DNA of 64,000 nt from Lachnospiraceae bacterium 10-1. Its GTDB lineage: Bacteria; Bacillota; Clostridia; Lachnospirales; Lachnospiraceae. The stretch spans positions 722,782 to 786,781 of the forward strand of contig KE159799.1 of the NCBI GenBank assembly GCA_000403495.2. The letters are read 5' to 3'. Positions 51,758-60,452 of the stretch are shown here, piece by piece. How positions within the stretch are numbered: position 1 is the first letter of the stretch; each line of letters starts with the position of its first letter. The translations under genes and the position numbers were made by a program. The notes under the pieces are model-generated. The model was not told where the DNA came from, ran no database searches, and saw only the letters and a list, made by a program, of their open reading frames with translations.

Positions 51758-51786
51758 ACTTTAGACCATTCGACTTTTTTTGTCAA
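51758..51786 (-). promoter_or_regulatory. Promoter of mgtE and its leader
   Basis: On the minus strand a perfect TTGACA (51781-51786), a 17-bp spacer and TAAAGT (51758-51763), about 40 bp before the leader ATG. Confidence 0.75.
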
Positions 51787-51830
51787 TGTATTACTCTTTA
51801 TCAATTCCACTCACTCATAATTTTCGTATT

Positions 51831-52493
51831 TTATGGTTCATCGTATTCTTTGTTCATATAGTACCCTTCCTTTGTAACTGTTATGCGTGCCCTGGCAGCA
51901 CTGAGCCGGATCAGTTCTTCCCTGATCAGTTCCCTTTGCCCTGCCGGAATGCAGATATCGAAGGCCGCCTTTTCCGTATACCTTGCCTCTGTGATTTCAA
52001 TTTTTTTACTGGAAAAAAAGTACTGCACTTTGGATACATCAGGATAATCCACTTCCACCGTTATCTCCGCTCCATACTCCATAAGACCGATTCCGGCATC
52101 CTGCAAAGCCGCCTGTGCCGCCTGGGTATAAGCACGAACCAACCCCCCTGTTCCAAGCAATGTTCCCCCAAAATATCTGGTCACCACTGCCGCTGCGTTT
52201 GTAACCTTAGCTCCCAAAAGAACCTCTAAAATCGGTTTTCCGGCAGTTCCGCCTGGTTCCCCGTCATCACTACATCTGGTAAGCTGACTATTGTTTCCAA
52301 TTACAAATGCCGTACAATTGTGTCTGGCATCATAATACTTTTTTTTCACCGACTCAATAAATCTAAGCGCCGCTTCTTCCGATTCTACTGGCGCTATCTG
52401 TGCAATAAACTTAGATTTCTTTTCTTCATAAAACCCGTTTCCCTGTCGATATATGATTTTATATGAAGGAAATTCTGCTTCCCTGTCTGACAT
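51831..52493 (-). CDS. yigZ: YigZ/IMPACT family protein
   Basis: 220 residues. The UPF0029/IMPACT N-terminal domain is shown by EEKKSKFIAQIAPVESEEAA, YDARHNCTAFVIG and CSDDGEPGGTAGKPILEVLL, followed by VTRYFGGTLLGTGGLVRAYT; the C-terminal DUF1949-type domain covers the remainder. The family is linked to translation or proteolysis (IMPACT/YigZ) but without a settled reaction. AAGGGG precedes the ATG. A single gene, transcribed away from the penicillin-binding protein gene. Confidence 0.93.
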   Translation of the reverse strand: MSDREAEFPSYKIIYRQGNGFYEEKKSKFIAQIAPVESEEAALRFIESVKKKYYDARHNCTAFVIGNNSQLTRCSDDGEPGGTAGKPILEVLLGAKVTNAAAVVTRYFGGTLLGTGGLVRAYTQAAQAALQDAGIGLMEYGAEITVEVDYPDVSKVQYFFSSKKIEITEARYTEKAAFDICIPAGQRELIREELIRLSAARARITVTKEGYYMNKEYDEP

Positions 52494-52723
52494 AAAATTT
52501 TCCCCTTCGATCCTTGAAATATAGGATAAACCTCTGAAAGAAGTTTATCACAGACGGGAATAAAAGTGTATTGATTTGTGAACAATTCTTAATAAAGTAT
52601 GAAAAAACTTTATTTCAGTCCTACATTTTGGTATACTTAAAGTGTTGCATTTTTTGGTCAATAAGCTGCTGCACAAAGTGTGACAGCGTTTGATATGAAC
52701 TTAATCTATATGGAGGCATATAT

Positions 52724-55447
52724 ATGAACTACAGTAAAAAAGGGATCAAAGCCAAACAAAAGTCCCTGCATGCTACTTCCACCCGGCTTGGGAAAAAGCT
52801 TCTGCTTGCAGTATTAAACCTTTCCCTGCTTGGCATACTGGCAGTAGGCATTATCGGCATCAGCATGGGCATCGGTATTTTCAAGGGCGTAATTGACACT
52901 TCACCCAGCATCGAAAATGTTTCCGTTACCCCCACCGGTTTTTCCACCTTTGTTTACGATCTTGAGGGAAATCAGACTGCCAAGCTGATCTCTCAGAATT
53001 CCAATCGTATTCCGGTAACTCAGGACATGATTCCAGAAAACCTTGCACACGCCTTTGTAGCCATAGAAGATGAACGTTTTTATGAGCATAATGGCATTGA
53101 TATCCAGGGTATTTTGCGAGCTGCTTATGTAGGTATTTCAAATGGCTTTGATTTTACGGAAGGTGCCAGTACAATCACCCAGCAGCTTCTTAAAAACAAT
53201 GTTTTTACAGACTGGACAAGTGAGGAAGGTTTTGCTGACAGTTTAAAGAGAAAAATACAGGAGCAGTACCTGGCCATTGAATTAACCAAAATTATGCCCA
53301 AGGATGAAGTTCTTTTAAATTACATGAACACCATCAACTTAGGTCAAAATACCCTTGGTGTACAGGCAGCTTCCCTTCGTTATTTTAATAAGTCAGTCAA
53401 TACCCTTACTTTATCTGAATGCGCTGTAATTGCTGCCATCACTCAGAATCCTTCCCGTTTTAATCCGATTTCCCATCCGGAAAAGAACGCGGAGCGCCGG
53501 GCGAAGGTTCTTAACCACATGTTGGAACAGGAGTATATCACACAGGCAGAATATGATTCCGCCATGGCTGATGATGTTTACTCCCGCATTCAGATTGTCA
53601 ATGAAGAAGTAGAAGAAACTTTGGTTAATACATATTTCGTAGACGCATTAACCGATGATGTGATGCATGACCTTCTTGCGGCAGGGTATAACGAAACTCA
53701 GGCATTTACTCTCCTTTACAGCGGCGGACTTCAGATTTATTCCACTCAGGATCCTAATATTCAGGCTATCTGTGATGAAGTTTTTTCCAACGAGGAAAAT
53801 TATCCGGCAGATACCAGATGGTATTTGAACTACGCCCTGACAGTTAAACAGGCAAATGGAGACTTTGCAAATTACAGTACCGAAATGTACCGGGAACACT
53901 TTAAAGAAGAAAACTCTTCCTTTAATTTGATCTATAACTCTCAGGAAGAAGCATATGCCCAGATCGAAGAATACAAAAATTTTGTGCTGGGTATTGGAGA
54001 TGAAGTTTTTGATGAAAGTATCTCTCTAACTCCCCAGCCCCAGGTATCAATTACCATTCAGGATCAGCATACCGGCTATGTAGTTGCTATGGTAGGCGGA
54101 CGTGGAACTAAAGAAGGCAGCAAGACCTTAAACCGCGCCACCGATACCACACGCCAGCCAGGTTCAACCTTTAAAATTGTTTCTGCATACGCACCGGCCC
54201 TGGACAGCGCCGGACTGACGCTTGCCACCATGTTAAATGATGCACCCTTTAATTACGCCAATGGCAGACCGGTAGGCAACTGGTGGGGTTCCGAATACAG
54301 AGGATTGAATTCCCTGCGTCAGGGTATTATTGACTCTATGAATATTATTGCAGTCAAAACCCTCACTATCATTACCCCCCAGCTTGGATTTGACTATCTT
54401 AAAAACTTTGGATTTACTACCGTTGTTGATCGAAAAGAAGTCACTGTAAATGGCGAAACCAAAATTTTCTCCGATATTCAGCAGTCACTTGCACTGGGCG
54501 GTTTGACTGATGGTGTTACCAATGAAGAATTAAATGCCGCATACGCTGCCATTGCCAATAATGGCACCTATATTAAACCTAAGCTGTACACAAAAGTAGT
54601 GGATCACGATGGCAATGTAATCCTTGACAATACCCTTCCAGACTCCAGACAGGTAATCAAGGAAACCACCGCATGGCTGCTAACAAGCGCAATGACAGAT
54701 GTAGTTACTCGCGGAACAGGCGCTTCCGTTAACTTTGGTAATATGGCCATTGCCGGAAAAACCGGTACAACTTCTGACTACAATGACGTGTGGTTTTCCG
54801 GATATACCCCTTATTATACCGCTACAGTTTGGACAGGTTATGACAATAATACGAAACTTCGCAGAGGTGATGAACGAAATCTGGCGAAAAAGCTATGGCG
54901 TATGACAATGGCTAAAATACATGAAAACCTCCCGGGAGAATCTTTCCATATGCCTTCCGGTATTGTTCAGGCAACTGTATGCGCCCGCTCGGGTAAACTG
55001 CCTATCGCAGGACTTTGTGACGGCACTTTAAGATCAGAATATTTTGCCGAAGGAACAGTTCCTACAGAAAGCTGTGATGCCCATTATCAGGGTATGATCT
55101 GCCAGTACAGTAACCTTCCTGCCAGCGAACAATGTCCATTTAAAGTAGCCGGCGTGCTTGAGTTAACTCCTCCGGAGCATCCTGCACTGCTTCAAGGCTC
55201 CGGTACAGTTCCACAGCAGGTAGTAGATGAAAATGGCAATGTCACAACTGTTCCTGTAAATCAAACAGGACTCTGCCAGCATAATGCAGAATTCTTTGCC
55301 CAGCCAAACGCAGAGGCGCTTGTAGAACAACAGAGGAATGAAATTGCTGCTGCTCAGGCTGCATTACAGCAACAGCTCGATGCCGCCGCTGCCGATGCCG
55401 CAAATCCTCAGGCACCTGCAAATGACAGCGATGGAGTAACTCAATAA
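52724..55447 (+). CDS. Class A penicillin-binding protein (bifunctional)
   Basis: 907 residues. A short basic cytoplasmic tail, one transmembrane helix at about 25-52, a GT51 glycosyltransferase domain (catalytic Glu in AIEDERFYEHNGIDIQG; ASTITQQLLKN) and a transpeptidase domain with SxxK in RQPGSTFKIVS, SxN in IIDSMNIIAV and KTG in AGKTGTTSDY. The tail after about residue 800 is Q- and A-rich, probably disordered. It polymerises and cross-links peptidoglycan. GGAGG lies nine bases before the ATG. Followed by a bidirectional terminator. Confidence 0.96.
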   Translation: MNYSKKGIKAKQKSLHATSTRLGKKLLLAVLNLSLLGILAVGIIGISMGIGIFKGVIDTSPSIENVSVTPTGFSTFVYDLEGNQTAKLISQNSNRIPVTQDMIPENLAHAFVAIEDERFYEHNGIDIQGILRAAYVGISNGFDFTEGASTITQQLLKNNVFTDWTSEEGFADSLKRKIQEQYLAIELTKIMPKDEVLLNYMNTINLGQNTLGVQAASLRYFNKSVNTLTLSECAVIAAITQNPSRFNPISHPEKNAERRAKVLNHMLEQEYITQAEYDSAMADDVYSRIQIVNEEVEETLVNTYFVDALTDDVMHDLLAAGYNETQAFTLLYSGGLQIYSTQDPNIQAICDEVFSNEENYPADTRWYLNYALTVKQANGDFANYSTEMYREHFKEENSSFNLIYNSQEEAYAQIEEYKNFVLGIGDEVFDESISLTPQPQVSITIQDQHTGYVVAMVGGRGTKEGSKTLNRATDTTRQPGSTFKIVSAYAPALDSAGLTLATMLNDAPFNYANGRPVGNWWGSEYRGLNSLRQGIIDSMNIIAVKTLTIITPQLGFDYLKNFGFTTVVDRKEVTVNGETKIFSDIQQSLALGGLTDGVTNEELNAAYAAIANNGTYIKPKLYTKVVDHDGNVILDNTLPDSRQVIKETTAWLLTSAMTDVVTRGTGASVNFGNMAIAGKTGTTSDYNDVWFSGYTPYYTATVWTGYDNNTKLRRGDERNLAKKLWRMTMAKIHENLPGESFHMPSGIVQATVCARSGKLPIAGLCDGTLRSEYFAEGTVPTESCDAHYQGMICQYSNLPASEQCPFKVAGVLELTPPEHPALLQGSGTVPQQVVDENGNVTTVPVNQTGLCQHNAEFFAQPNAEALVEQQRNEIAAAQAALQQQLDAAAADAANPQAPANDSDGVTQ

Positions 55448-55459
55448 AAAAATTTCAAA

Positions 55460-55499
55460 AACCCCCTTATGCCATATCTTTATCAGCATAAAGGGGGTT
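55460..55499. terminator. Bidirectional terminator between PBP gene and xpt
   Basis: AACCCCCTTATGC and GCATAAAGGGGGTT pair around a 13-base loop, flanked by A- and T-rich runs, between convergent genes. Confidence 0.9.
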
Positions 55500-55521
55500 C
55501 TTCTATTATGAACTTTGGAAA

Positions 55522-56097
55522 TCAGCGAAAAACAATTTCCCCATTTTCATCATTCATACTTTCTATGATCGCTAAGGATTCAACGCGGACTCCTTTATCC
55601 CTAAGAAGCTTTCCACCTGACTGAAATCCCTTCTCCACCGCGATTCCCACGCCTTCCACAGAGGCGCCCGCACTCTTTACCAAATCGATCAGTCCGGCCA
55701 CTGCACACCCATTGGCAAGAAAATCGTCAATAATCAGCACATGATCCTCCCTCCCCAGATATTTTTTTGAAACAATCACATCATATACTCTTTTATGGGT
55801 AAAGGACTCTATCTTTGTACAATACTGTTCCCCATCTAAATTAATGCTCTGTGATTTCTTTGCAAACACCACTGGTACATGAAAGTATTGGGCCGCAATA
55901 CATGCAATTCCAATTCCGGAAGCTTCGATCGTCAATATCTTATTAATCTTATCATCGGGAAATAAACGCCTGAATTCCTTTCCCATTTCATTAAACAGTT
56001 CAACGTCCATCTGATGATTTAAAAAACTGTCCACTTTAAGTACATTCCCCTGCTTTACAACACCATCTTTACGGATTCTCTCCTCCAAAAGCTGCAT
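55522..56097 (-). CDS. xpt: Xanthine phosphoribosyltransferase
   Basis: 191 residues, the usual length. [20 protein letters not shown] is the typical start, and the PRPP-binding motif is [30 protein letters not shown] is the second loop of the family. It converts xanthine and PRPP to XMP in purine salvage. It begins 52 bp after the MATE gene stop in the same direction, so there is no room for the purine riboswitch often found before xpt. It may be transcribed together with the transporter. Confidence 0.96.
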   Translation of the reverse strand: MQLLEERIRKDGVVKQGNVLKVDSFLNHQMDVELFNEMGKEFRRLFPDDKINKILTIEASGIGIACIAAQYFHVPVVFAKKSQSINLDGEQYCTKIESFTHKRVYDVIVSKKYLGREDHVLIIDDFLANGCAVAGLIDLVKSAGASVEGVGIAVEKGFQSGGKLLRDKGVRVESLAIIESMNDENGEIVFR

Positions 56098-56148
56098 AGC
56101 CGCTTCCTCCTTATATGTATATCATAAAAACTTATCTGTATTGTACTA

Positions 56149-57504
56149 CTACTGCTCTGCCTTTATCAACTTCTTTCTACTCCATTTTCCTGATAAATAT
56201 CTGACCAGAGAAATCAGATAATTGGATGCCCATCCCATAGGAACTGCAAACCATACGCCCTGCACCCCGATTAGCGGTGCCAGGGTAAAAGCAGCTGCCA
56301 CGCGGATTCCCAAATTAATCAGGTTCGCCAGCGTAAATACTACAACATCTCCGGCGCCTCTTAAAACTCCGTCCGTAATTGCCTTTAACCCTAAAAATAC
56401 AAAGAAAAATGCAATAAAAGTAAGATAGGAATTCCCCGTTTCAAAAGCGGCGGCCTCACTGCCGGTCTCTAAAAATGACTTGATAATATATTCATGGAAA
56501 AAAGTAAGTGACAGGCAAATAATCACTGCAAAAGCAGCCACCATTTTCACTGCTGCAAGGTATCCTTTCTTTACCCGCTCAACTTGTCCTGCGCCAAGAT
56601 TCTGTGCCGTAAAAGTGGAAACCGCATTGCCTGATGCGATCATAGGCACTACGCAGATGGATTCAATGCGCATTCCTGCCGTATATCCTGCCAGCACAGA
56701 AGAACCAAAACCGTTTACCACAGACTGAACCAGCAACATACCAATGGAAACAATGGACTGCTGCACCATAGAAGGGATTGCCACTTTTACCATATTTCCA
56801 AACATCTGCACATCAAACAGCGCTTTTTCCCCTTCCTGATTATCATAAGATTTCAATGTCCTTAATAGCAGACAGATTGAAATCACTGCTGATAGTCCCT
56901 GGGCAAACACCGTTGCCGCTGCCGCTCCTGCCACTCCAAGTCCAAAGCCTCCAACCAGCACAAGATCCATCACAATATTCAACAAAGAAGAGAAAATCAA
57001 CAAATACAAAGGCGTCTTTGAGTTTCCCAATGCATTAAAAATAGATGACAATATATTATACATAAAAAGAAAAGGAAGACCTGTAAAATAAATCTTTAAG
57101 TACAGAACCGCCTCCGCCAGAACATTATCCGGAGTGTTAAGTGAAATCAATATACTTCTGCTGAAAATTAAGCCAATTCCACCTAATAAAACACTTACTG
57201 CCAAAAAGGAAAGCAATGCCGTATTGACAGAAGTTTTCATCCTTTGGTAAAGCGCTGCCCCCAGATACTGGGATGTAATTACCGAAGCCCCAATTCCTCC
57301 CCCAATAGCAATCATTATAAAAACTGTAGTTAGTGCATAGGATGCACCAACTGCTGCAAGCGCCTTCTCCCCAACAAACTGCCCTACAATAATGGAATCT
57401 GCCGTAGAATAAAACTGTTGAAAAAGATTTCCTAAAATCATGGGAAGTGCAAAAAAGAATAAAGACCTTCCTTCACTATCCGTAAGCATATTGTATTTTT
57501 TCAT
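56149..57504 (-). CDS. MATE-family efflux transporter
   Basis: 451 residues with about twelve transmembrane segments in two homologous halves. Family features: SLFFFALPMILGNLFQQFYSTADSIIVGQFVGEKALAAVG at the start of half 1 (read as 9-49) and the matching start of half 2 (VAIPSMVQQSIVSIGMLLVQ). NorM/DinF-type proteins export drugs or metabolites using Na+ or H+. The substrate cannot be deduced. It follows the C39-like gene by 19 bp and precedes xpt. Confidence 0.93.
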   Translation of the reverse strand: MKKYNMLTDSEGRSLFFFALPMILGNLFQQFYSTADSIIVGQFVGEKALAAVGASYALTTVFIMIAIGGGIGASVITSQYLGAALYQRMKTSVNTALLSFLAVSVLLGGIGLIFSRSILISLNTPDNVLAEAVLYLKIYFTGLPFLFMYNILSSIFNALGNSKTPLYLLIFSSLLNIVMDLVLVGGFGLGVAGAAAATVFAQGLSAVISICLLLRTLKSYDNQEGEKALFDVQMFGNMVKVAIPSMVQQSIVSIGMLLVQSVVNGFGSSVLAGYTAGMRIESICVVPMIASGNAVSTFTAQNLGAGQVERVKKGYLAAVKMVAAFAVIICLSLTFFHEYIIKSFLETGSEAAAFETGNSYLTFIAFFFVFLGLKAITDGVLRGAGDVVVFTLANLINLGIRVAAAFTLAPLIGVQGVWFAVPMGWASNYLISLVRYLSGKWSRKKLIKAEQ

Positions 57505-57523
57505 TTTTATAAACCTGCTGCTT

Positions 57524-58246
57524 TCATTTAATATATAAAATGTTACCTAATATTGTTCCCAGAAAATGTGCATGTATCAGTTTCTCATATTCCTTCCAGT
57601 TAACATAATATTTTTCTCCCCAGGAAGATATCCCTAAATAAATACTTTCATTTTCTTCAAAAACCTCTGTTACCACCACATAATGTTCTGAGACGGTGCA
57701 TGCTCTGTAATATGTTTTTCCTTCTTTTTTATAAAATGCTGCTCCCTTTCCCTTATCTTTTTTAAACAGCATCATGGGAATACATAAAATTACCGGAATA
57801 TCCTGATCCAGCATCCTTGTTATTCTTTGAAACAGCTTTCGGCCGCTCCACCCCCACACAGCTTTAAGCTTCCAGTTTTCAGCAACTGCCATCCGGTTAA
57901 ATTTTCGGCTCAGTTTAAAACCGCTTAGTCCCTTATTTCTCTTCTCCGGCAATCCTCCAAGAAATCCATATACAAAATTAAAACAGGCCTTATACTCACT
58001 TTCCGTAAGTATCCGGTCTGAATGATTTTTAATTTCCTGAATTTGATAAACCGGATTGATTTCTGCCAGATAAAGAAGAAGATCACAAAAAGCTACGATT
58101 CCGCATCCCAAACGCCTTTTTCTTTCATCCTCCGCTGATCCGGAAACTTCCTTGAAAAACCCCTGATCCCCTCCATAGGTAACATTATTCGTTGTCTCCC
58201 GCTTTACCTGTATATACTGACTGGTTAATCCTGCTATCTGCGGCAT
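57524..58246 (-). CDS. C39-like putative cysteine peptidase, cytoplasmic
   Basis: 240 residues, no family named with certainty. A papain-like catalytic layout is visible: Cys48 in RRLGCGIVAFCDLLLYL, then a histidine in VSEHYVVVTEV (about residue 190), then YLGISSWGEKYYVNWKEY. There is no signal peptide or transmembrane segment. It lies 19 bp before the MATE gene in the same direction, which may suggest a processed exported product, but the sequence does not prove it. The start MPQIAGL has no strong ribosome binding site. Confidence 0.6.
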   Translation of the reverse strand: MPQIAGLTSQYIQVKRETTNNVTYGGDQGFFKEVSGSAEDERKRRLGCGIVAFCDLLLYLAEINPVYQIQEIKNHSDRILTESEYKACFNFVYGFLGGLPEKRNKGLSGFKLSRKFNRMAVAENWKLKAVWGWSGRKLFQRITRMLDQDIPVILCIPMMLFKKDKGKGAAFYKKEGKTYYRACTVSEHYVVVTEVFEENESIYLGISSWGEKYYVNWKEYEKLIHAHFLGTILGNILYIK

Positions 58247-58376
58247 AACACTCCTCCACTCCTGCCATCCACCACGCAGACTCTGGCACCGCTTCTTTTC
58301 TTTTATCCGAAATGTTTTCTGATATGCTTTTTATTATAGCAGTTACTACAAAAAGTTTCCACCAGTAAAAATCAGA

Positions 58377-58406
58377 TTGACAAGATAAGGAAAGCTATGG
58401 TAAAAT
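58377..58406 (+). promoter_or_regulatory. Promoter of tRNA-Thr
   Basis: Perfect TTGACA (58377-58382), an 18-bp spacer and TAAAAT (58401-58406), about 30 bp before the tRNA 5' end. Confidence 0.8.
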
Positions 58407-58437
58407 ACATTCTGTTGATGTCTAAAAGACGTTGCAG

Positions 58438-58510
58438 GCTGCTGTGGCTCAGTCGGTAGAGCGTCGCATTGGTAGTGCGGAGGTCACGGGTCCGATTCCC
58501 GTCAGCAGCT
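58438..58510 (+). tRNA. tRNA-Thr (anticodon GGT)
   Basis: 73 bases forming a full cloverleaf. Acceptor stem GCTGCTG / CAGCAGC, D-arm GCTC-AGTCGGTAG-GAGC, anticodon stem TCGCA / TGCGG with loop TTGGTAG (anticodon GGT), and T-arm ACGGG-TCCGATT-CCCGT. The 3' CCA is not encoded. A terminator follows. Confidence 0.95.
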
Positions 58511-58523
58511 TTAAAATAAAAAT

Positions 58524-58566
58524 CCCTTATTTATGCCAGCTATTAAAAACGGTGCATAAATAAGGG
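58524..58566. terminator. Terminator between tRNA-Thr and the GH13 gene
   Basis: A perfect 13-bp stem CCCTTATTTATGC / GCATAAATAAGGG followed by TTTTTATTT; A-rich on the other side, so it serves both convergent genes. Confidence 0.9.
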
Positions 58567-58573
58567 TTTTTAT

Positions 58574-60424
58574 TTACTTTCTTTTTAAATAATAGAATCC
58601 ATAAGCAGGGATTTTAACATCAACCGGCCTTAATTCTTCTCCCGATATCAAATCCACATACCCGCCATCTGTTTCATTAATCCATGCGGTTTTGTCATAT
58701 TCGCTGAAATTAAACAAGCCAATTATTTTTTCATCTTCAAAATATCTTCCAATGCCTAATATGGACTGATCCCATGTTTCGATTGTCCATGCATCCGCAT
58801 TTGAAACAAATACTTTTTCTGATTTTCGTATTTCTTCCAGTCTACTTAATCCCTGAAAAATCTTCCCCTCTGTGGTATCCGCATCTTTAATTTTCTCTGC
58901 CAGTTTCCAGTTCATTGCCCCACGGTGAATGTAACGGGAATCTGCTGCTTTATTAGGATCATCCTTATAGGTGTAATCATTTAACTGCCCAATTTCATCC
59001 CCGCTGTACAAAACAGGAATTCCTGACTGCATAAACATGTATGCGTGAAGCATCAGGTCAAACCTTACAGCTCTTTCCATCGCTTCTTTATCCTTACTTT
59101 CGCCTGCTTTTTCTATACCGCACATAGAAGCCGTAGTTCCGCAGAATCTGGCATCTCCGGTAACCGGATCCGCATTATAAAGCTCTCCCCGGCTGTTGCT
59201 TTCCCCGGCAAAGCCTAGAAAATAATCATTTAAATACTGTTTATGCGACCTTTCTCCCATCCCCTCCAGCATCAATGTTCCATAATCAAGCCCCCAGCCA
59301 ATATCGTCATGACACCTTAGATAATTTAAAAAGATATATTCTTTGGGCAGTGAGTTCACAATATCAAGCTGCTTTTTTAACAGCTTCACATCTCTGGTTG
59401 CTACTGTATGCCACGTGGTTGCCATAGTGGTGACATTGTAAAGCATATGGCATTCAGGCTTTTCCACAGTGCCAAAATAAGGCGTCACCTTCTCAGGTTC
59501 CATAACCACCTCACCCAGCAGAAGAATACCCGGACAGACGATTTCGCCGATCATTCGCATCATGCGCACGATGGTATGCACTTGTTTTAAATTCCGACAG
59601 GAAGTATTTAATTCCTTCCAGATATAGGGCACCGCATCAATGCGGATAATGTCAATTCCTCTATTTGCAAGATAAAGAAAATTGTACATCATTTCATTAA
59701 ATACCCTTGGATTTTTATAATTCAAATCCCACTGATAAGGATAAAATGTTGTCATTACATAATACCCTTCCTCTTCGAGCCACGTAAAATTGCCCGGTGC
59801 TGTTGTAGGAAATACCTGGGGAACTGTTTTTTCATACATGGCCGGCTCTTCCTCATTATCAAAGAAAAAGTAGCGGCTCATATATTCCCCATCTCCCTGA
59901 CGGGCCTTTTTCGCCCACTCATGATCCTCTGAAGTATGATTCATGACAAAATCCATACATACATTAATGCCCTTTTTATGACAGGCGGCAGTCAGACTGT
60001 CCAAATCCTTCATGGAACCCAGCTTTTTCTGCACCTTTCGAAAATCCGATACTGCATATCCACCATCCGAGCGATCCGGCGGCGTATCAAGAAAAGGCAT
60101 TAGATGAACATAATTAACTTTGCATTTTTCAAGGTAGTCAAGTTTTGCCTCCACGCCCTTCATATTCCCTGCAAAGTTGTCAATATAAAACATCATTCCC
60201 AGCATGTCATTTTGCTGATACCAGCCATGATCCTGTTCTCTTTTCAGATCACTTATTTTTAACTCTTTATTCCTTTTCAAATAAAACTGCTTTAAGTTAT
60301 CACATAACTCAGCAAACATGGAACTGTTATCGTACATCTCCATATAAAGCCAACGCAGTTCATCATGATGCCGCTCTAATCTGCTTTGAAAAATTTCTTC
60401 TGCATCCAAAACCTGCTTCTTCAT
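58574..60424 (-). CDS. GH13 glycosidase, amylosucrase-like
   Basis: 616 residues. An N-terminal helical part (about 1-80) typical of amylosucrase-type GH13_4 enzymes is followed by a TIM barrel: CMDFVMNHTSEDHEW, the nucleophile in GIDIIRIDAVPYIWK, the acid/base Glu in ILLLGEVVMEP and the stabiliser in FLNYLRCHDDIGWG, then a C-terminal beta domain. It should act on sucrose or a related alpha-glucoside, either transferring or hydrolysing glucose; which one cannot be decided. It lies 28 bp after ptsI in the same direction. No signal peptide, so it is cytoplasmic. Confidence 0.9.
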   Translation of the reverse strand: MKKQVLDAEEIFQSRLERHHDELRWLYMEMYDNSSMFAELCDNLKQFYLKRNKELKISDLKREQDHGWYQQNDMLGMMFYIDNFAGNMKGVEAKLDYLEKCKVNYVHLMPFLDTPPDRSDGGYAVSDFRKVQKKLGSMKDLDSLTAACHKKGINVCMDFVMNHTSEDHEWAKKARQGDGEYMSRYFFFDNEEEPAMYEKTVPQVFPTTAPGNFTWLEEEGYYVMTTFYPYQWDLNYKNPRVFNEMMYNFLYLANRGIDIIRIDAVPYIWKELNTSCRNLKQVHTIVRMMRMIGEIVCPGILLLGEVVMEPEKVTPYFGTVEKPECHMLYNVTTMATTWHTVATRDVKLLKKQLDIVNSLPKEYIFLNYLRCHDDIGWGLDYGTLMLEGMGERSHKQYLNDYFLGFAGESNSRGELYNADPVTGDARFCGTTASMCGIEKAGESKDKEAMERAVRFDLMLHAYMFMQSGIPVLYSGDEIGQLNDYTYKDDPNKAADSRYIHRGAMNWKLAEKIKDADTTEGKIFQGLSRLEEIRKSEKVFVSNADAWTIETWDQSILGIGRYFEDEKIIGLFNFSEYDKTAWINETDGGYVDLISGEELRPVDVKIPAYGFYYLKRK

Positions 60425-60452
60425 TTTAATCTCATTCCTTTCCCAATTAATC

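Noticed and set aside
51639-51830. M-box (ykoK) riboswitch before mgtE
   Set aside because: The leader is short and none of the conserved M-box segments could be recognised.
56098-56148. Purine riboswitch before xpt
   Set aside because: The 51-bp gap is too short and lacks the conserved purine aptamer sequence.
58438-58510. tRNA-Thr as an attachment site for another element
   Set aside because: No repeat of the tRNA 3' end and no integrase gene were found nearby.
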